A stretch of DNA of 64,000 bases, taken from positions 1 through 64,000 of the forward strand of contig JBEVTI010000018.1 in assembly GCA_041156125.1 (NCBI GenBank), given 5' to 3'. The notes under the pieces were generated by a model, which worked only from the letters and a program-made list of their open reading frames with translations, ran no database searches and had not been told where the DNA came from. The stretch comes from Paraktedonobacter carboxidivorans. Its GTDB lineage: Bacteria > Chloroflexota > Ktedonobacteria > Ktedonobacterales > Ktedonobacteraceae. The translations under genes were made by a program, and so were the position numbers. Each line of letters opens with the position of its first letter. The first letter of the stretch is position 1. Positions 34,370 to 42,781 of the stretch are shown here, one piece after another.

Positions 34370-35596
34370 CTACTGGCGCATGGGTGCCAGTCTAAACACG
34401 AAGGTGCTACCAGCGCCGAGCATGCTTTCAACTGATACCTGGCCACCGTGGAGTTCAATGATCAGCTTGACAATCGCCAGGCCCAGGCCTTGACCACTGG
34501 TTCGGCCTCCTTCAGCGGCAGGAATCTGAAAGAAGCGCTCGAAAATGCGCGCGTGATATTCAGGGGCAATGCCAACGCCAGTATCGCAGACGCGCACCTC
34601 AAGCAGTTGCTCGCCTTTATCTTCAGACGCGGGCAAGATACGCGCACTGACTGTCACACTACCTCCAGCCGGGGTAAAACGCAAAGCATTGATCAGCAGA
34701 TTACGTAGCACCTGCTGAGTGCGCACTGTATCGAGCAGTAGAAGCGGTAGATGCGCGGGCAGCCTGGACTGCAAAGTCACCTGGCCATCCTGAGCGGTAA
34801 GCTCCAGTTCTTCAATGGCGGCATCTACCAGTTCCCCTAGAGACGCTGGCACCCGATGCAAGCGTAGTTGTCTGGCATCAGCGCGCGAAGCCAGGAGAAG
34901 ATCTTCAAGCAACGCGTAGAGATGCTCACTGCCCGCACGAGCGCGGCGCAGAAATTCATGCTGCTGCTCGTTTGTCTCACCCGCGATACCCTCAAGGAGC
35001 AGATCCAGGTAGCCATTAATCGTATTTAAGGGTGAGCGCAATTCATGCGTCACCAGGGAAAGAAAATTCGCCTTCATACGATTGGCGTCGCGCACCATCT
35101 CTGCCCGGCGCGCATTACTCGTAGCAAGAGTCACTTGCTCAGCTAGCAGAGCCAGCACGCGTATATGTTCAGGAGGAAAGGCATCCTGACAGGGGTCACA
35201 AGCAATCAGCCAGCCCTGTACTCGCTCCTGTTCAAGCAGAGGCAGACAGGCCAGGCTACATTTCGCCTCCCCAACTAGTGGCTGCATGCGCGCATCCAGG
35301 CGCACATCGCGCAGGATAAGTGCTTCGCGCTGCTCAGCAAAAGCAGCTAGCGGCCCCTGGAGTAGTGGAAAAGCTATCCTCAGCTCTTTCAGAGGATCTT
35401 GCCCGCTGGGCAGGAAAACCAGATCGACGCCCGCGTCATCCAGCAAGGCTACCGTGCAATCAGTCAGATGGAGTAATTCAATCGCATTGCAGGCGATTTT
35501 CTGAACGATTCCGGCCAGTGCGGACCACTCACCTCCAATAGAGTGAAAGGGAGAAATTAATGGATGCTGAGCATGGGAGGTGGGTTGTGCAGTCAT
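34370..35596 (-). CDS. Soluble GAF-domain sensor histidine kinase
   Basis: A 408-residue kinase without transmembrane helices. A GAF domain covers about residues 20-165, HisKA has H in LSLVTHELRSPLNTINGY, and HATPase_c has the N box (LRNLLINALRFTPAGG), D-x-G in CDTGVGIAP, the F box ERFFQI and GQGLGLAIVK. It should autophosphorylate and pass phosphate to a response regulator. No regulator is adjacent, though the OmpR-like gene at 37496 lies on the other side of the second kinase. The start at 35596 has AAGGA six bases upstream. Confidence 0.9.
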   Translation of the reverse strand: MTAQPTSHAQHPLISPFHSIGGEWSALAGIVQKIACNAIELLHLTDCTVALLDDAGVDLVFLPSGQDPLKELRIAFPLLQGPLAAFAEQREALILRDVRLDARMQPLVGEAKCSLACLPLLEQERVQGWLIACDPCQDAFPPEHIRVLALLAEQVTLATSNARRAEMVRDANRMKANFLSLVTHELRSPLNTINGYLDLLLEGIAGETNEQQHEFLRRARAGSEHLYALLEDLLLASRADARQLRLHRVPASLGELVDAAIEELELTAQDGQVTLQSRLPAHLPLLLLDTVRTQQVLRNLLINALRFTPAGGSVTVSARILPASEDKGEQLLEVRVCDTGVGIAPEYHARIFERFFQIPAAEGGRTSGQGLGLAIVKLIIELHGGQVSVESMLGAGSTFVFRLAPMRQ

Positions 35597-35746
35597 CGAA
35601 CGTCCTTCCACAGATCTTTCTTAGAGCGTGACAGACAGAAAAATAGCTTTAAAAACTCGGAGAGCCAGACAAAACCAGGGCGAGAAAGAGCTTCCAACAC
35701 AATACGCACAGTATATCATCTGGGAGCAAGAGGAAGCGGATAATGT

Positions 35747-37465
35747 CTATATGCCGGGTGAGCGTTTAAGCACTGGCATGGTCTTCTCTTGCTCTGGTAA
35801 ACTGCCCGAAGTGCGCGGATTTTTTAGCTGCTGAGATGGATTGGTGGCGAGCGCGGCTGACTTCAAAGCAAGCGGCATAGTTTGCTCGACAGCAAGCTGT
35901 TCCCAATTCGCGGAGGCCAGAGGGAGAGTGAAGTTGATACGCGCTCCCGCATTGGACATATTCTCAGCCCAGACGCTGCCACCGTGAGCCTCTATGATCG
36001 CGCGCACAATCGCCAGGCCCAGACCGCTACCGCCAGTAGTGACCTGACGAGCGGGATCGGCCCGGTAGAAACGATCAAAGATGCGCGGCAGAGCTCCCGT
36101 GGGAATGCCCTGGCCACTATCGACGACGGCGATCAGCAGCATATCTTTTTGCTGGGCTGCCTCTACAGAGACATAGCCACCGGCTGGCGTATAGCGCAAA
36201 GCGTTGCTGCATAAATTATCGAAGACGCGGCTAAGCATATCGGGATCGGCCCAGATAACTGGCAGATTATAGGCTACATTGTTGCGAGGCTCCACATTTA
36301 CGCGCTCAAATTCAGGAATCAATGCGGCGAAAACCTCATCCACCAGAGGGGCAAGACGGACAGCGCGGCGCTGAGGTTGCATAGCCCCGGCCTCGGCCTT
36401 CGCCATCATATGCAGATCCTTGACCAGACGACGCAGGCGCAGGGTTTCGCGCATAATAATACGCCCGGTCTCCTGGAAATCTTCACGGTTCTGACTGATA
36501 CCATCCGCGAGCGCCTCGCCGAGTCCAGCGATGGCTGTCAGCGGTGTCGCCAGATCGTGCGTCACATTCATAATTAATTCACGACGACGCAATTCTTGTT
36601 GCTGGAGTTCGGCCACATCCTGCTGCAGACGGGCAGCCATCTCATTAAACACGTTGGCCAGTTCACCTAACTCACCGCGCGCACCAGTTACCACGCGCGC
36701 GCTATAGTTACCCTCCGCCAGCACTTGCGCGGTACCAGTCAATTTGGCCAGTGGGCGCGTAATTGTGCGCGAAAAGAGGATCGCGGCCAGAGCAGCCAAT
36801 AAAACGACCGCCAGCGAAACCAGTAAAATCGCCAGGTGGATATTCGTCAGAAATGGTGGCGTCGTGTTATCCACTGCCGAGCGTGGAATGACCAGTAACA
36901 CCCCTATCACCTGATTAGTGCTCTCAGCATTCGCGAAAATCGGCTCAACCACAAAGGGACGCGATGCATCGTCTGCGCCATGCGCGCCGATTGCTCCCTC
37001 TGTGGTTTTCCCAGCCCGCGCTGCGTTAATAGCGATTTGAATGTGGATATAATCCCCATTGTCCAGCGACGGATCGGCGGCCAGCACAATCAACGCGCGA
37101 GGCAGGATCTGGGTTTTATTTGTTCGGGGATAAATGAGATTAAAAGTACGTCCTGGACCATAGACCAATTGCAAATATTGTTCACCTGTGGCGCTTTGCG
37201 TAGATAATCCCGGTATATTCTCCTGTGCAGCCTGATAGAGATTGTTAGAATGCACAAATGCTTTGCCAACCCGATAAGTGACATCGTTGGCCAGGTTTAT
37301 TAATTCCTGGCGCTGGTTGCCACCATAGGAAATATTGATGATGACGAGAATAATGCTAGCTAGCAAAACTGTGGCTATGAGCGCGACCAGTGTAGAGCCC
37401 AGAGCCAGGCGCCAGCGAATACTCTGCCACCAATCTGCTTGATTTGCTCGTTGTTTGTGCTTCAT
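35747..37465 (-). CDS. Membrane sensor histidine kinase (HAMP)
   Basis: A 572-residue kinase. TM1 (LALGSTLVALIATVLLASIILVII) and TM2 (AILLVSLAVVLLAALAAILF) enclose an extracellular sensor. HAMP comes next, then HisKA with NVTHDLATPLTAI, a less usual variant of the H box (THDLATPL instead of SHELRTPL), and HATPase_c with DNLCSNALRYTPAGG, DSGQGIP and GSGLGLAIV. It is upstream-linked to the response regulator (37496-38236), whose stop precedes this start by 30 nt, and forms a two-component pair. The 3' tail of about 45 residues is low-complexity. Confidence 0.92.
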   Translation of the reverse strand: MKHKQRANQADWWQSIRWRLALGSTLVALIATVLLASIILVIINISYGGNQRQELINLANDVTYRVGKAFVHSNNLYQAAQENIPGLSTQSATGEQYLQLVYGPGRTFNLIYPRTNKTQILPRALIVLAADPSLDNGDYIHIQIAINAARAGKTTEGAIGAHGADDASRPFVVEPIFANAESTNQVIGVLLVIPRSAVDNTTPPFLTNIHLAILLVSLAVVLLAALAAILFSRTITRPLAKLTGTAQVLAEGNYSARVVTGARGELGELANVFNEMAARLQQDVAELQQQELRRRELIMNVTHDLATPLTAIAGLGEALADGISQNREDFQETGRIIMRETLRLRRLVKDLHMMAKAEAGAMQPQRRAVRLAPLVDEVFAALIPEFERVNVEPRNNVAYNLPVIWADPDMLSRVFDNLCSNALRYTPAGGYVSVEAAQQKDMLLIAVVDSGQGIPTGALPRIFDRFYRADPARQVTTGGSGLGLAIVRAIIEAHGGSVWAENMSNAGARINFTLPLASANWEQLAVEQTMPLALKSAALATNPSQQLKNPRTSGSLPEQEKTMPVLKRSPGI

Positions 37466-37495
37466 GAAACTTCACCAGGTGCGACTTGGCATGGA

Positions 37496-38236
37496 CTAGA
37501 GACGCGAAGCTATCTCAAATTTATAACCTACGCGCCAGACGGTTTTGATATAACGATAATCGCTTGTGGCTTCCAGCTTCTTGCGCAGAGCGCTGATGTG
37601 GACATCAATAATGTGTCCGTCGCCGTAATAATCATAACCCCAGATCTTATTCATTAAGACTTCGCGGGTAAAAACTCTGCCAGGAGCTTGCGCGAGCAGG
37701 GCCAGGATATCAAACTCGGTAGGAGTCAGCATAATCTCTGTCCCTTTCACCTCAACCCGGCGTGAAAGAATGTCAACTAACAAACCGGGAAAAGTCAGCG
37801 CAGCTTGCTCTTGAGCAGGCTGGCTTCTTGAAACAGGCGTGCTCTGAGGCATGCTACCGTTTTCCTGAGCATTATTCATACGGCGCAAAATCGCCCGCAC
37901 CCGGCTGACCAGTTCGCGCGGACTGAAGGGTTTCACCAGATAATCATCGGCTCCCAATTCAAGTCCCTGAATGCGATCATCCTCATCGCCACGCGCGGTC
38001 AACATCATAATCGGCGTGCGGGACCAGGAACGAATGCGGCGACAGACTTCAAAACCATCGAGGGCAGGCAACATGATATCCAGTATCACCAGATCAGGAT
38101 TCTCACGCGCGTGCAAAGCCAGTCCATCCGCGCCATCTTTCGCGGCCACTACAACATAGCCCGCATCTCTCAGATAAAGATTGAGCAAGTGAACGATGCC
38201 TTCTTCGTCTTCTATGACCAGGATTTTCTGGGGCAT
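37496..38236 (-). CDS. OmpR-family response regulator
   Basis: A 246-residue regulator. The receiver (about 1-120) has the phospho-acceptor Asp in PDLVILDIMLPALDG and the Lys in YLVKPFSPREL. The C-terminal winged helix has LTPTEFDILALLAQAPGRVFTREVL, then GYDYYGDGHIIDVHISALRKKLE and WRVGYKFE. AAGGAG lies seven to nine bases before the start. It is the first gene of the pair with the HAMP kinase. A palindrome 65 nt upstream may be its operator. Confidence 0.95.
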   Translation of the reverse strand: MPQKILVIEDEEGIVHLLNLYLRDAGYVVVAAKDGADGLALHARENPDLVILDIMLPALDGFEVCRRIRSWSRTPIMMLTARGDEDDRIQGLELGADDYLVKPFSPRELVSRVRAILRRMNNAQENGSMPQSTPVSRSQPAQEQAALTFPGLLVDILSRRVEVKGTEIMLTPTEFDILALLAQAPGRVFTREVLMNKIWGYDYYGDGHIIDVHISALRKKLEATSDYRYIKTVWRVGYKFEIASRL

Positions 38237-38299
38237 AGCGATAACTCCTTTATAGACTGGCCTCTCGCACTTATAGTAGCACAGATAAGCACAAAAAAT

Positions 38300-38316
38300 A
38301 TAGCGCTAAACGCTAT
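38300..38316. promoter_or_regulatory. Palindrome upstream of the response regulator
   Basis: ATAGCG-CTAAA-CGCTAT (6-bp arms, 5-nt spacer) in the leader of the two-component operon. A candidate autoregulatory site. Confidence 0.35.
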
Positions 38317-38385
38317 CGGTCACGCGTCTTGAGCAAATCTTGAACTTTACCCACTGATCTGGCAAAGGACTACTATGCTTATGCT

Positions 38386-38466
38386 TCTACGAGTCAAGAT
38401 AGAGAAAAATGGATCTTACACAGCCAGGCTGTGTAAGATCCATTTTTCTCTATCTTGACTCGTAGA
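38386..38466. terminator. Longest hairpin in the window, 40-bp arms, 1-nt loop
   Basis: A perfect inverted repeat with 40-bp arms around a single A, ending four nt before the stop codon of the minus-strand gene at 38471. It contains a TTTTTCTC stretch within the arm, but no U-tract after it. Confidence 0.75.
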
Positions 38467-38470
38467 GACA

Positions 38471-39103
38471 TTATGCGGGCTGCTGGCTTTTGATCCAGTT
38501 GTCCAGTGCTTCGCCGCTCTCGAATGAAACGATCAGGGCGTAGCGTGGTTCGGGACCAGGATGCCAGGTCGCGTGCCAGAGGCGCTGCGAATCGATGACC
38601 ATCTGGCGATTGCGCGGCACCGCGATGCGCGACTCTGTGGAAGGATCATGCTTATCCTCGCGCAGAATCATGTAAGATTCGGGATTGTCGGTTAATTGCA
38701 GCCAGGAGCGCACAACCCAGCCCTCGCCAGCGGGGTTAAGGCGGTTGTTATCATCAAGGTGCAGGTTATGCACTGCCTCTTCATAGGTGTTGGGATTCAA
38801 CTTGATAATGCGAACACGCCCATAATTCGCTTTCACATTCTCCGTCCACCTGACCAGGGTCGGACAAATCTCGGCATTTTTGGTCCAGATGCCATCTTTG
38901 TCCGGCTTGCCATGATCCCAGAAGCCGGCGCACTCCATCTCGCCACGAGCGGAAGCGATGGGAGCGAAGTTCGTATCACCACCGCTTTTCCAGTCCATAT
39001 ATTCAAGGCCGTTCCACTCTTCCAGCGGAATAGCCGGGCCAGCGTAATCCTTCAGGACCACGAAACCTTTCTCTTCCATAACATCTAATTTGACGTGCGA
39101 CAT
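38471..39103 (-). CDS. Probable Fe(II)/2-oxoglutarate oxygenase-like protein
   Basis: A 210-residue protein that I assign only by motif. NLHLDDNNRLNPAGEGWVVRSWLQL carries an H-x-D pair, and VIDSQRLWHATWHPGPEPRYALIVSFES has a distal His and an Arg in the place where 2OG-dependent oxygenases (aspartyl/asparaginyl hydroxylase type) bind 2-oxoglutarate. The fold would be a cupin-like double-stranded beta-helix. Substrate unknown. The start at 39103 has AAGGAG five bases upstream. It stands alone. Confidence 0.55.
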   Translation of the reverse strand: MSHVKLDVMEEKGFVVLKDYAGPAIPLEEWNGLEYMDWKSGGDTNFAPIASARGEMECAGFWDHGKPDKDGIWTKNAEICPTLVRWTENVKANYGRVRIIKLNPNTYEEAVHNLHLDDNNRLNPAGEGWVVRSWLQLTDNPESYMILREDKHDPSTESRIAVPRNRQMVIDSQRLWHATWHPGPEPRYALIVSFESGEALDNWIKSQQPA

Positions 39104-39578
39104 GTTAACTCCTTCAATTCGTTTCAAGAACCTGTAGCAGCATCGCTCCACGGGTCTCTACGTGGGCTGATGAAATATCTCAGGTAGCCCGAGAAGATCA
39201 TTCCAGGCCCCTCATTGGACGGATACAGCGTCAGATTTCCCACGCCTATGTATCCCATCCATTGCCATTCTATCATACAACAAACGTACTGTGCTTACCC
39301 TTTATCGCTGCAACATTGTGCGTTTATCAAACTAACCTGCTAAGGATTTTCGGGCCAGGAAAGATAGCCCAGATGGAATGCTCGTCAGGTCGCATGCACT
39401 AATGCAGGCTGCGGGTTAGCGAGAGCAGCATGCTGATCCGCTGAACACGACCCCCGCTTGAGTTTCACACGGAGCAAGCCCAGGAAAAGTTCTCTTTGAG
39501 ATGCTATGATAAGTGCAGCGAGCGCATCGTCACGCCGTTGTGTAATGCTCACTGGTATAGCCAGGAAGGAGTTTGTCC
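39104..39578. other. 475-bp intergenic region without a recognised element
   Basis: It separates the divergent 2OG-oxygenase-like gene and the acyl-CoA ligase gene. I see no gene, palindrome or clear promoter in it, apart from the acyl-CoA ligase ribosome site at its end. Confidence 0.4.
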
Positions 39579-41243
39579 ATGACCTCAACTAGAATCCCCA
39601 ACATGACCGATTACGAGGCCGACTGCCGTAATTTTTCTCTAGAAGTCCCCGAATACTATAACTTTACTATTGATGTGATAGGCAAATGGGCGCAAAGTCC
39701 TGGCAAGTTGGCTATCCTCTGGGTCGGTCCAAACAACGAAGTAGAACAGGTCACCTTTGCTCAGCTTGCTGAACGTTCCAGCCGCGCCGCCAATGCCTTC
39801 GCCAGCGCTGGCATTAGCAAAGGCGAGCGCGTGCTCCTTATGTTGCCGCGTATTCCTGAATGGTGGGAAGCCGCGCTCGGCTTGTTCAAGCTCGGAGCAA
39901 TCCCCATTCCTTGCACAACACTGCTCACGCCTAAAGATTTACAGTTTCGCTCAGAAATCGCCGAGCCCAGTACAATTGTTACAGATAGTGAGGGCGCGGC
40001 TAAATTCGATCAGGTACGCGCACAGTGCCCCTCCGTACGCGCGGCAGTAGTGGTTGAGCATACATATGCGGGCGTGGAGCGGGCGAACTGGCACAATTAT
40101 CAAGCCATGCTACGGGATGCCGCGCCGGAATTTACTGGCGCGAAAACCCGCAGCGATGATCCTTGCCTGATTTATTTCACTTCAGGCACAGTCGGCTATC
40201 CCAAAATGGTCTTGCATACCCATGCCTCCTACCCTATCGGGCATACCATCACGGCAAAATACTGGCTAGACCTTGGCGAGAACGATCTCCACCTTAACAT
40301 AGGGGAGCTTGGATGGGCAAAGGCAGCCTGGTCCTCACTCTTCGGTCCCTGGCAAATGGGCGCAGCCATGTTTATCCAGGACGGGCGCGGGAAATTCAAT
40401 GCTATTGAGACTCTGGAGTTGTTGCATAAGTACCCAATCACAACGTTTTGCGCGCCGCCTACAGTGTACAGAATGCTCGTCTTAGATGAGCCGATGGCCT
40501 ATTTACAGGCCAATCCACCAAAGGCGTTACGCCATTGTGTCGGCGCGGGCGAACCACTTAACCCCGAAGTTATTAAAATCTGGGAAAAAACCACGGGCCT
40601 GACCATTCGCGACGGCTATGGGCAAACCGAAACAGTGCTGCTTTGTGGAAACTTCCCACCTCTGACAGTCAAGCCCGGCTCAATGGGCAAACCTTCGCCG
40701 GGCTTTGATGTGAGCGTTATCGACCATGATGGCAGCGAACTACCACCTAATAAAGAGGGCGACATTGCCGTCAGGATTAAACCAGTGCGTCCGACGTGGA
40801 TGTTCCGTGAATATTGGCAGAATCCAGAGGCAACGGCCAATTGTATGCGTGGTAACTGGTACATCACTGGCGATAGGGCCTACAAAGATGAGGACGGCTA
40901 TTTCTGGTTCGTGGGCAGAGCCGATGATGTGATCATCAGCGCTGGCTATCGCATTGGACCCTTTGAGGTTGAAAGCGCGCTCAAAGAGCATCCGGCGGTC
41001 GCTGAGTCAGCAGTCATCGCCAGTCCCGATGAGATGCGTGGTGAAATCGTCAAAGCCTGTATCGTTCTCGCTCCCGGTTATACTGCCTCCCCTGAACTGG
41101 CCGAGCAACTCAAGGAGCACGTCAAGCGCGTGACAGCCCCCTATAAGTATCCACGTGAGATTGAGTTTATGGAAAGTCTGCCCAAGACCATTTCTGGCAA
41201 GATCCGCCGCGTCGAGTTGCGTGAGAGGGAGCAGACAAAGTGA
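39579..41243 (+). CDS. Medium-chain-type acyl-CoA synthetase (AMP-binding)
   Basis: A 554-residue ANL-superfamily ligase close to medium-chain acyl-CoA synthetases. A3 is LIYFTSGTVGYPKMVLH (Val in place of the second usual Thr), A5 is DGYGQTETV, A7-A8 is WYITGDRAYKDEDGYFWFVGRADDVIISAGYRIGPFEVE in part, and A10 lysine is in LPKTISGKIRRVELR. The product is an acyl-CoA made with ATP via an acyl-AMP. Chain length cannot be fixed. The start at 39579 has AGGAAGGAG seven bases upstream. A terminator hairpin follows at once. Confidence 0.92.
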   Translation: MTSTRIPNMTDYEADCRNFSLEVPEYYNFTIDVIGKWAQSPGKLAILWVGPNNEVEQVTFAQLAERSSRAANAFASAGISKGERVLLMLPRIPEWWEAALGLFKLGAIPIPCTTLLTPKDLQFRSEIAEPSTIVTDSEGAAKFDQVRAQCPSVRAAVVVEHTYAGVERANWHNYQAMLRDAAPEFTGAKTRSDDPCLIYFTSGTVGYPKMVLHTHASYPIGHTITAKYWLDLGENDLHLNIGELGWAKAAWSSLFGPWQMGAAMFIQDGRGKFNAIETLELLHKYPITTFCAPPTVYRMLVLDEPMAYLQANPPKALRHCVGAGEPLNPEVIKIWEKTTGLTIRDGYGQTETVLLCGNFPPLTVKPGSMGKPSPGFDVSVIDHDGSELPPNKEGDIAVRIKPVRPTWMFREYWQNPEATANCMRGNWYITGDRAYKDEDGYFWFVGRADDVIISAGYRIGPFEVESALKEHPAVAESAVIASPDEMRGEIVKACIVLAPGYTASPELAEQLKEHVKRVTAPYKYPREIEFMESLPKTISGKIRRVELREREQTK

Positions 41244-41246
41244 GCT

Positions 41247-41312
41247 TTAGAGGGATTAGAGGGTTTCTCCCGGATTGTGCGCAATCCGGGAGAAACCCTC
41301 TAATCCCTCTAA
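41247..41312. terminator. 31-bp hairpin after acyl-CoA ligase
   Basis: 31-bp perfect arms around a TGCG tetraloop, beginning three nt after the ligase stop. It lies between converging genes, so it can serve both. Confidence 0.8.
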
Positions 41313-41325
41313 TTTATAGAAAAAG

Positions 41326-42327
41326 CTAAATTTCGGGTCCGGCTGTAATCTCATCGAGCGCTTGCAGTTCCTGCTCGCTGAAAGTCAGATTTTGCAGGGC
41401 ACCCACATTCTCAATAATCTGCTCAACTTTGGAGGCACCGATCAGGACGCTGGTTACCGCGGGGAAATGGAGGTTCCAGGCCAGGGCCATCTGCGAGAGC
41501 GTTTGACCACGCTGGCGAGCAAGGACATTCAGACGGCGCACTTTATCCAGAATAGCGGGACTGACTTGCTGGTCGCGGTATTTCTCATCCCACCAGACTG
41601 CGGCTCGTGAGTCGGTGGGCAGTCCGGCCAGGTACTTTTCGCTTAAAATGCCCTGAGCGAGTGGACTAAAAGTGATCACACCCGTGCCAGCCGCGAGTGT
41701 GTGCTCGAACAGATCGGTCTCCGGCACACGCGCCAGCAGGCTAAAGCGTGGCTGATGGATAGTGATGGGCGCCAGTCCCAATTGCTTTACTAGCGCGGTA
41801 GCCTGGTCAAACAGCGCGCCTGGGAAGTTACTCACACCAACATACAGCGCTTTGCCCTGACGTACAAGCAAATCGAGCGCAGTTAACGTCTCTTCCAGCG
41901 GAGTCTCTGGATCAGGCCTGTGGGCGTAGAAAATATCAACATAGTCCAGCCCCAGGCGTTTGAGCGACTGATCCAGGCTGGCGACCAGGTATTTCTTGGA
42001 CAACCCATCGCCATAGGGGCCAGGCCACATATAGTAACCGGCCTTGCTCGAGATAATCAACTCGTCACGCGGCATATCACGCAGAATTTTCCCTACCACA
42101 ACCTCCGCATTGCCGGGTGGACGCCCATAATTATTGGCCAGATCAAAATGCGTGATACCCAGATCCAGTGCCTTGTACAGGCACTCGCGCGCGATTTCTT
42201 CCCCGCGGTACCCACCAAAGGTTTCCCATGCTCCCAACGAAATCGCTGGCAGCTTCAACCCCGACCTCCCGCTCCGACGATAGAGCATGGAAGCGTAGCG
42301 GTTCTCTGCAAATTCTGGCATTGCCAT
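41326..42327 (-). CDS. Aldo/keto reductase (YghZ-like)
   Basis: A 333-residue AKR of the YghZ / potassium-channel beta-subunit type: MLYRRSGRSGLKLPAISLGAW near the start, catalytic Asp and Tyr in FDLANNYGRPPGNAE, catalytic Lys in LIISSKAGYYMW, and His in DYVDIFYAHRPD. The NADPH-binding C-terminus has SVLIGASKVEQI. The family reduces aldehydes such as glyceraldehyde 3-phosphate or methylglyoxal. It is transcribed toward the acyl-CoA ligase and shares its terminator. Confidence 0.93.
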   Translation of the reverse strand: MAMPEFAENRYASMLYRRSGRSGLKLPAISLGAWETFGGYRGEEIARECLYKALDLGITHFDLANNYGRPPGNAEVVVGKILRDMPRDELIISSKAGYYMWPGPYGDGLSKKYLVASLDQSLKRLGLDYVDIFYAHRPDPETPLEETLTALDLLVRQGKALYVGVSNFPGALFDQATALVKQLGLAPITIHQPRFSLLARVPETDLFEHTLAAGTGVITFSPLAQGILSEKYLAGLPTDSRAAVWWDEKYRDQQVSPAILDKVRRLNVLARQRGQTLSQMALAWNLHFPAVTSVLIGASKVEQIIENVGALQNLTFSEQELQALDEITAGPEI

Positions 42328-42781
42328 TTCCGCCTTTCTGTTACACTCTTAACATCGCTCATGATTATCCTTCCGCTAACCTTGCTGCGAAAACAACATA
42401 TATGCGCGAGCCGGGCCAGCCGAAGAGGATTGTTAGCAGGTTTTTGAGCAAAAGAGTGAAGAATCCTTCACAGCCATGGTATCATATTCAAGCGCTCGCC
42501 CACCAGCGATAACCCATACATACCCAGGGGGTCCTGGCATTCAAAGGACAGGCACTATCCTCTAGAATAAAGTACAAGGAAAACTGTGCTGCTCCTCGTT
42601 CTACTATAGAAGCGACTTTTCAAGTCAAGCCTCAATTCTTTGAGCCTGAATTTTGATATATACGCTGAAATGCGCAATACATCACAGACAGATCAGGCTG
42701 TTTGTGTTAAATAATATCCATAGAGAGCAGTTTATTGGCGTTAAAAAAAGAAAAATCATAGAAGCATGAAAGAAGGGGAAT
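42328..42781. other. 454-bp intergenic region with a candidate promoter
   Basis: It lies between divergent genes. TTCAAA (42540-42545), a 17-nt spacer and TAGAAT (42563-42568) may be a plus-strand promoter for the sedolisin, leaving a leader of about 205 nt. Nothing else is recognised. Confidence 0.35.
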
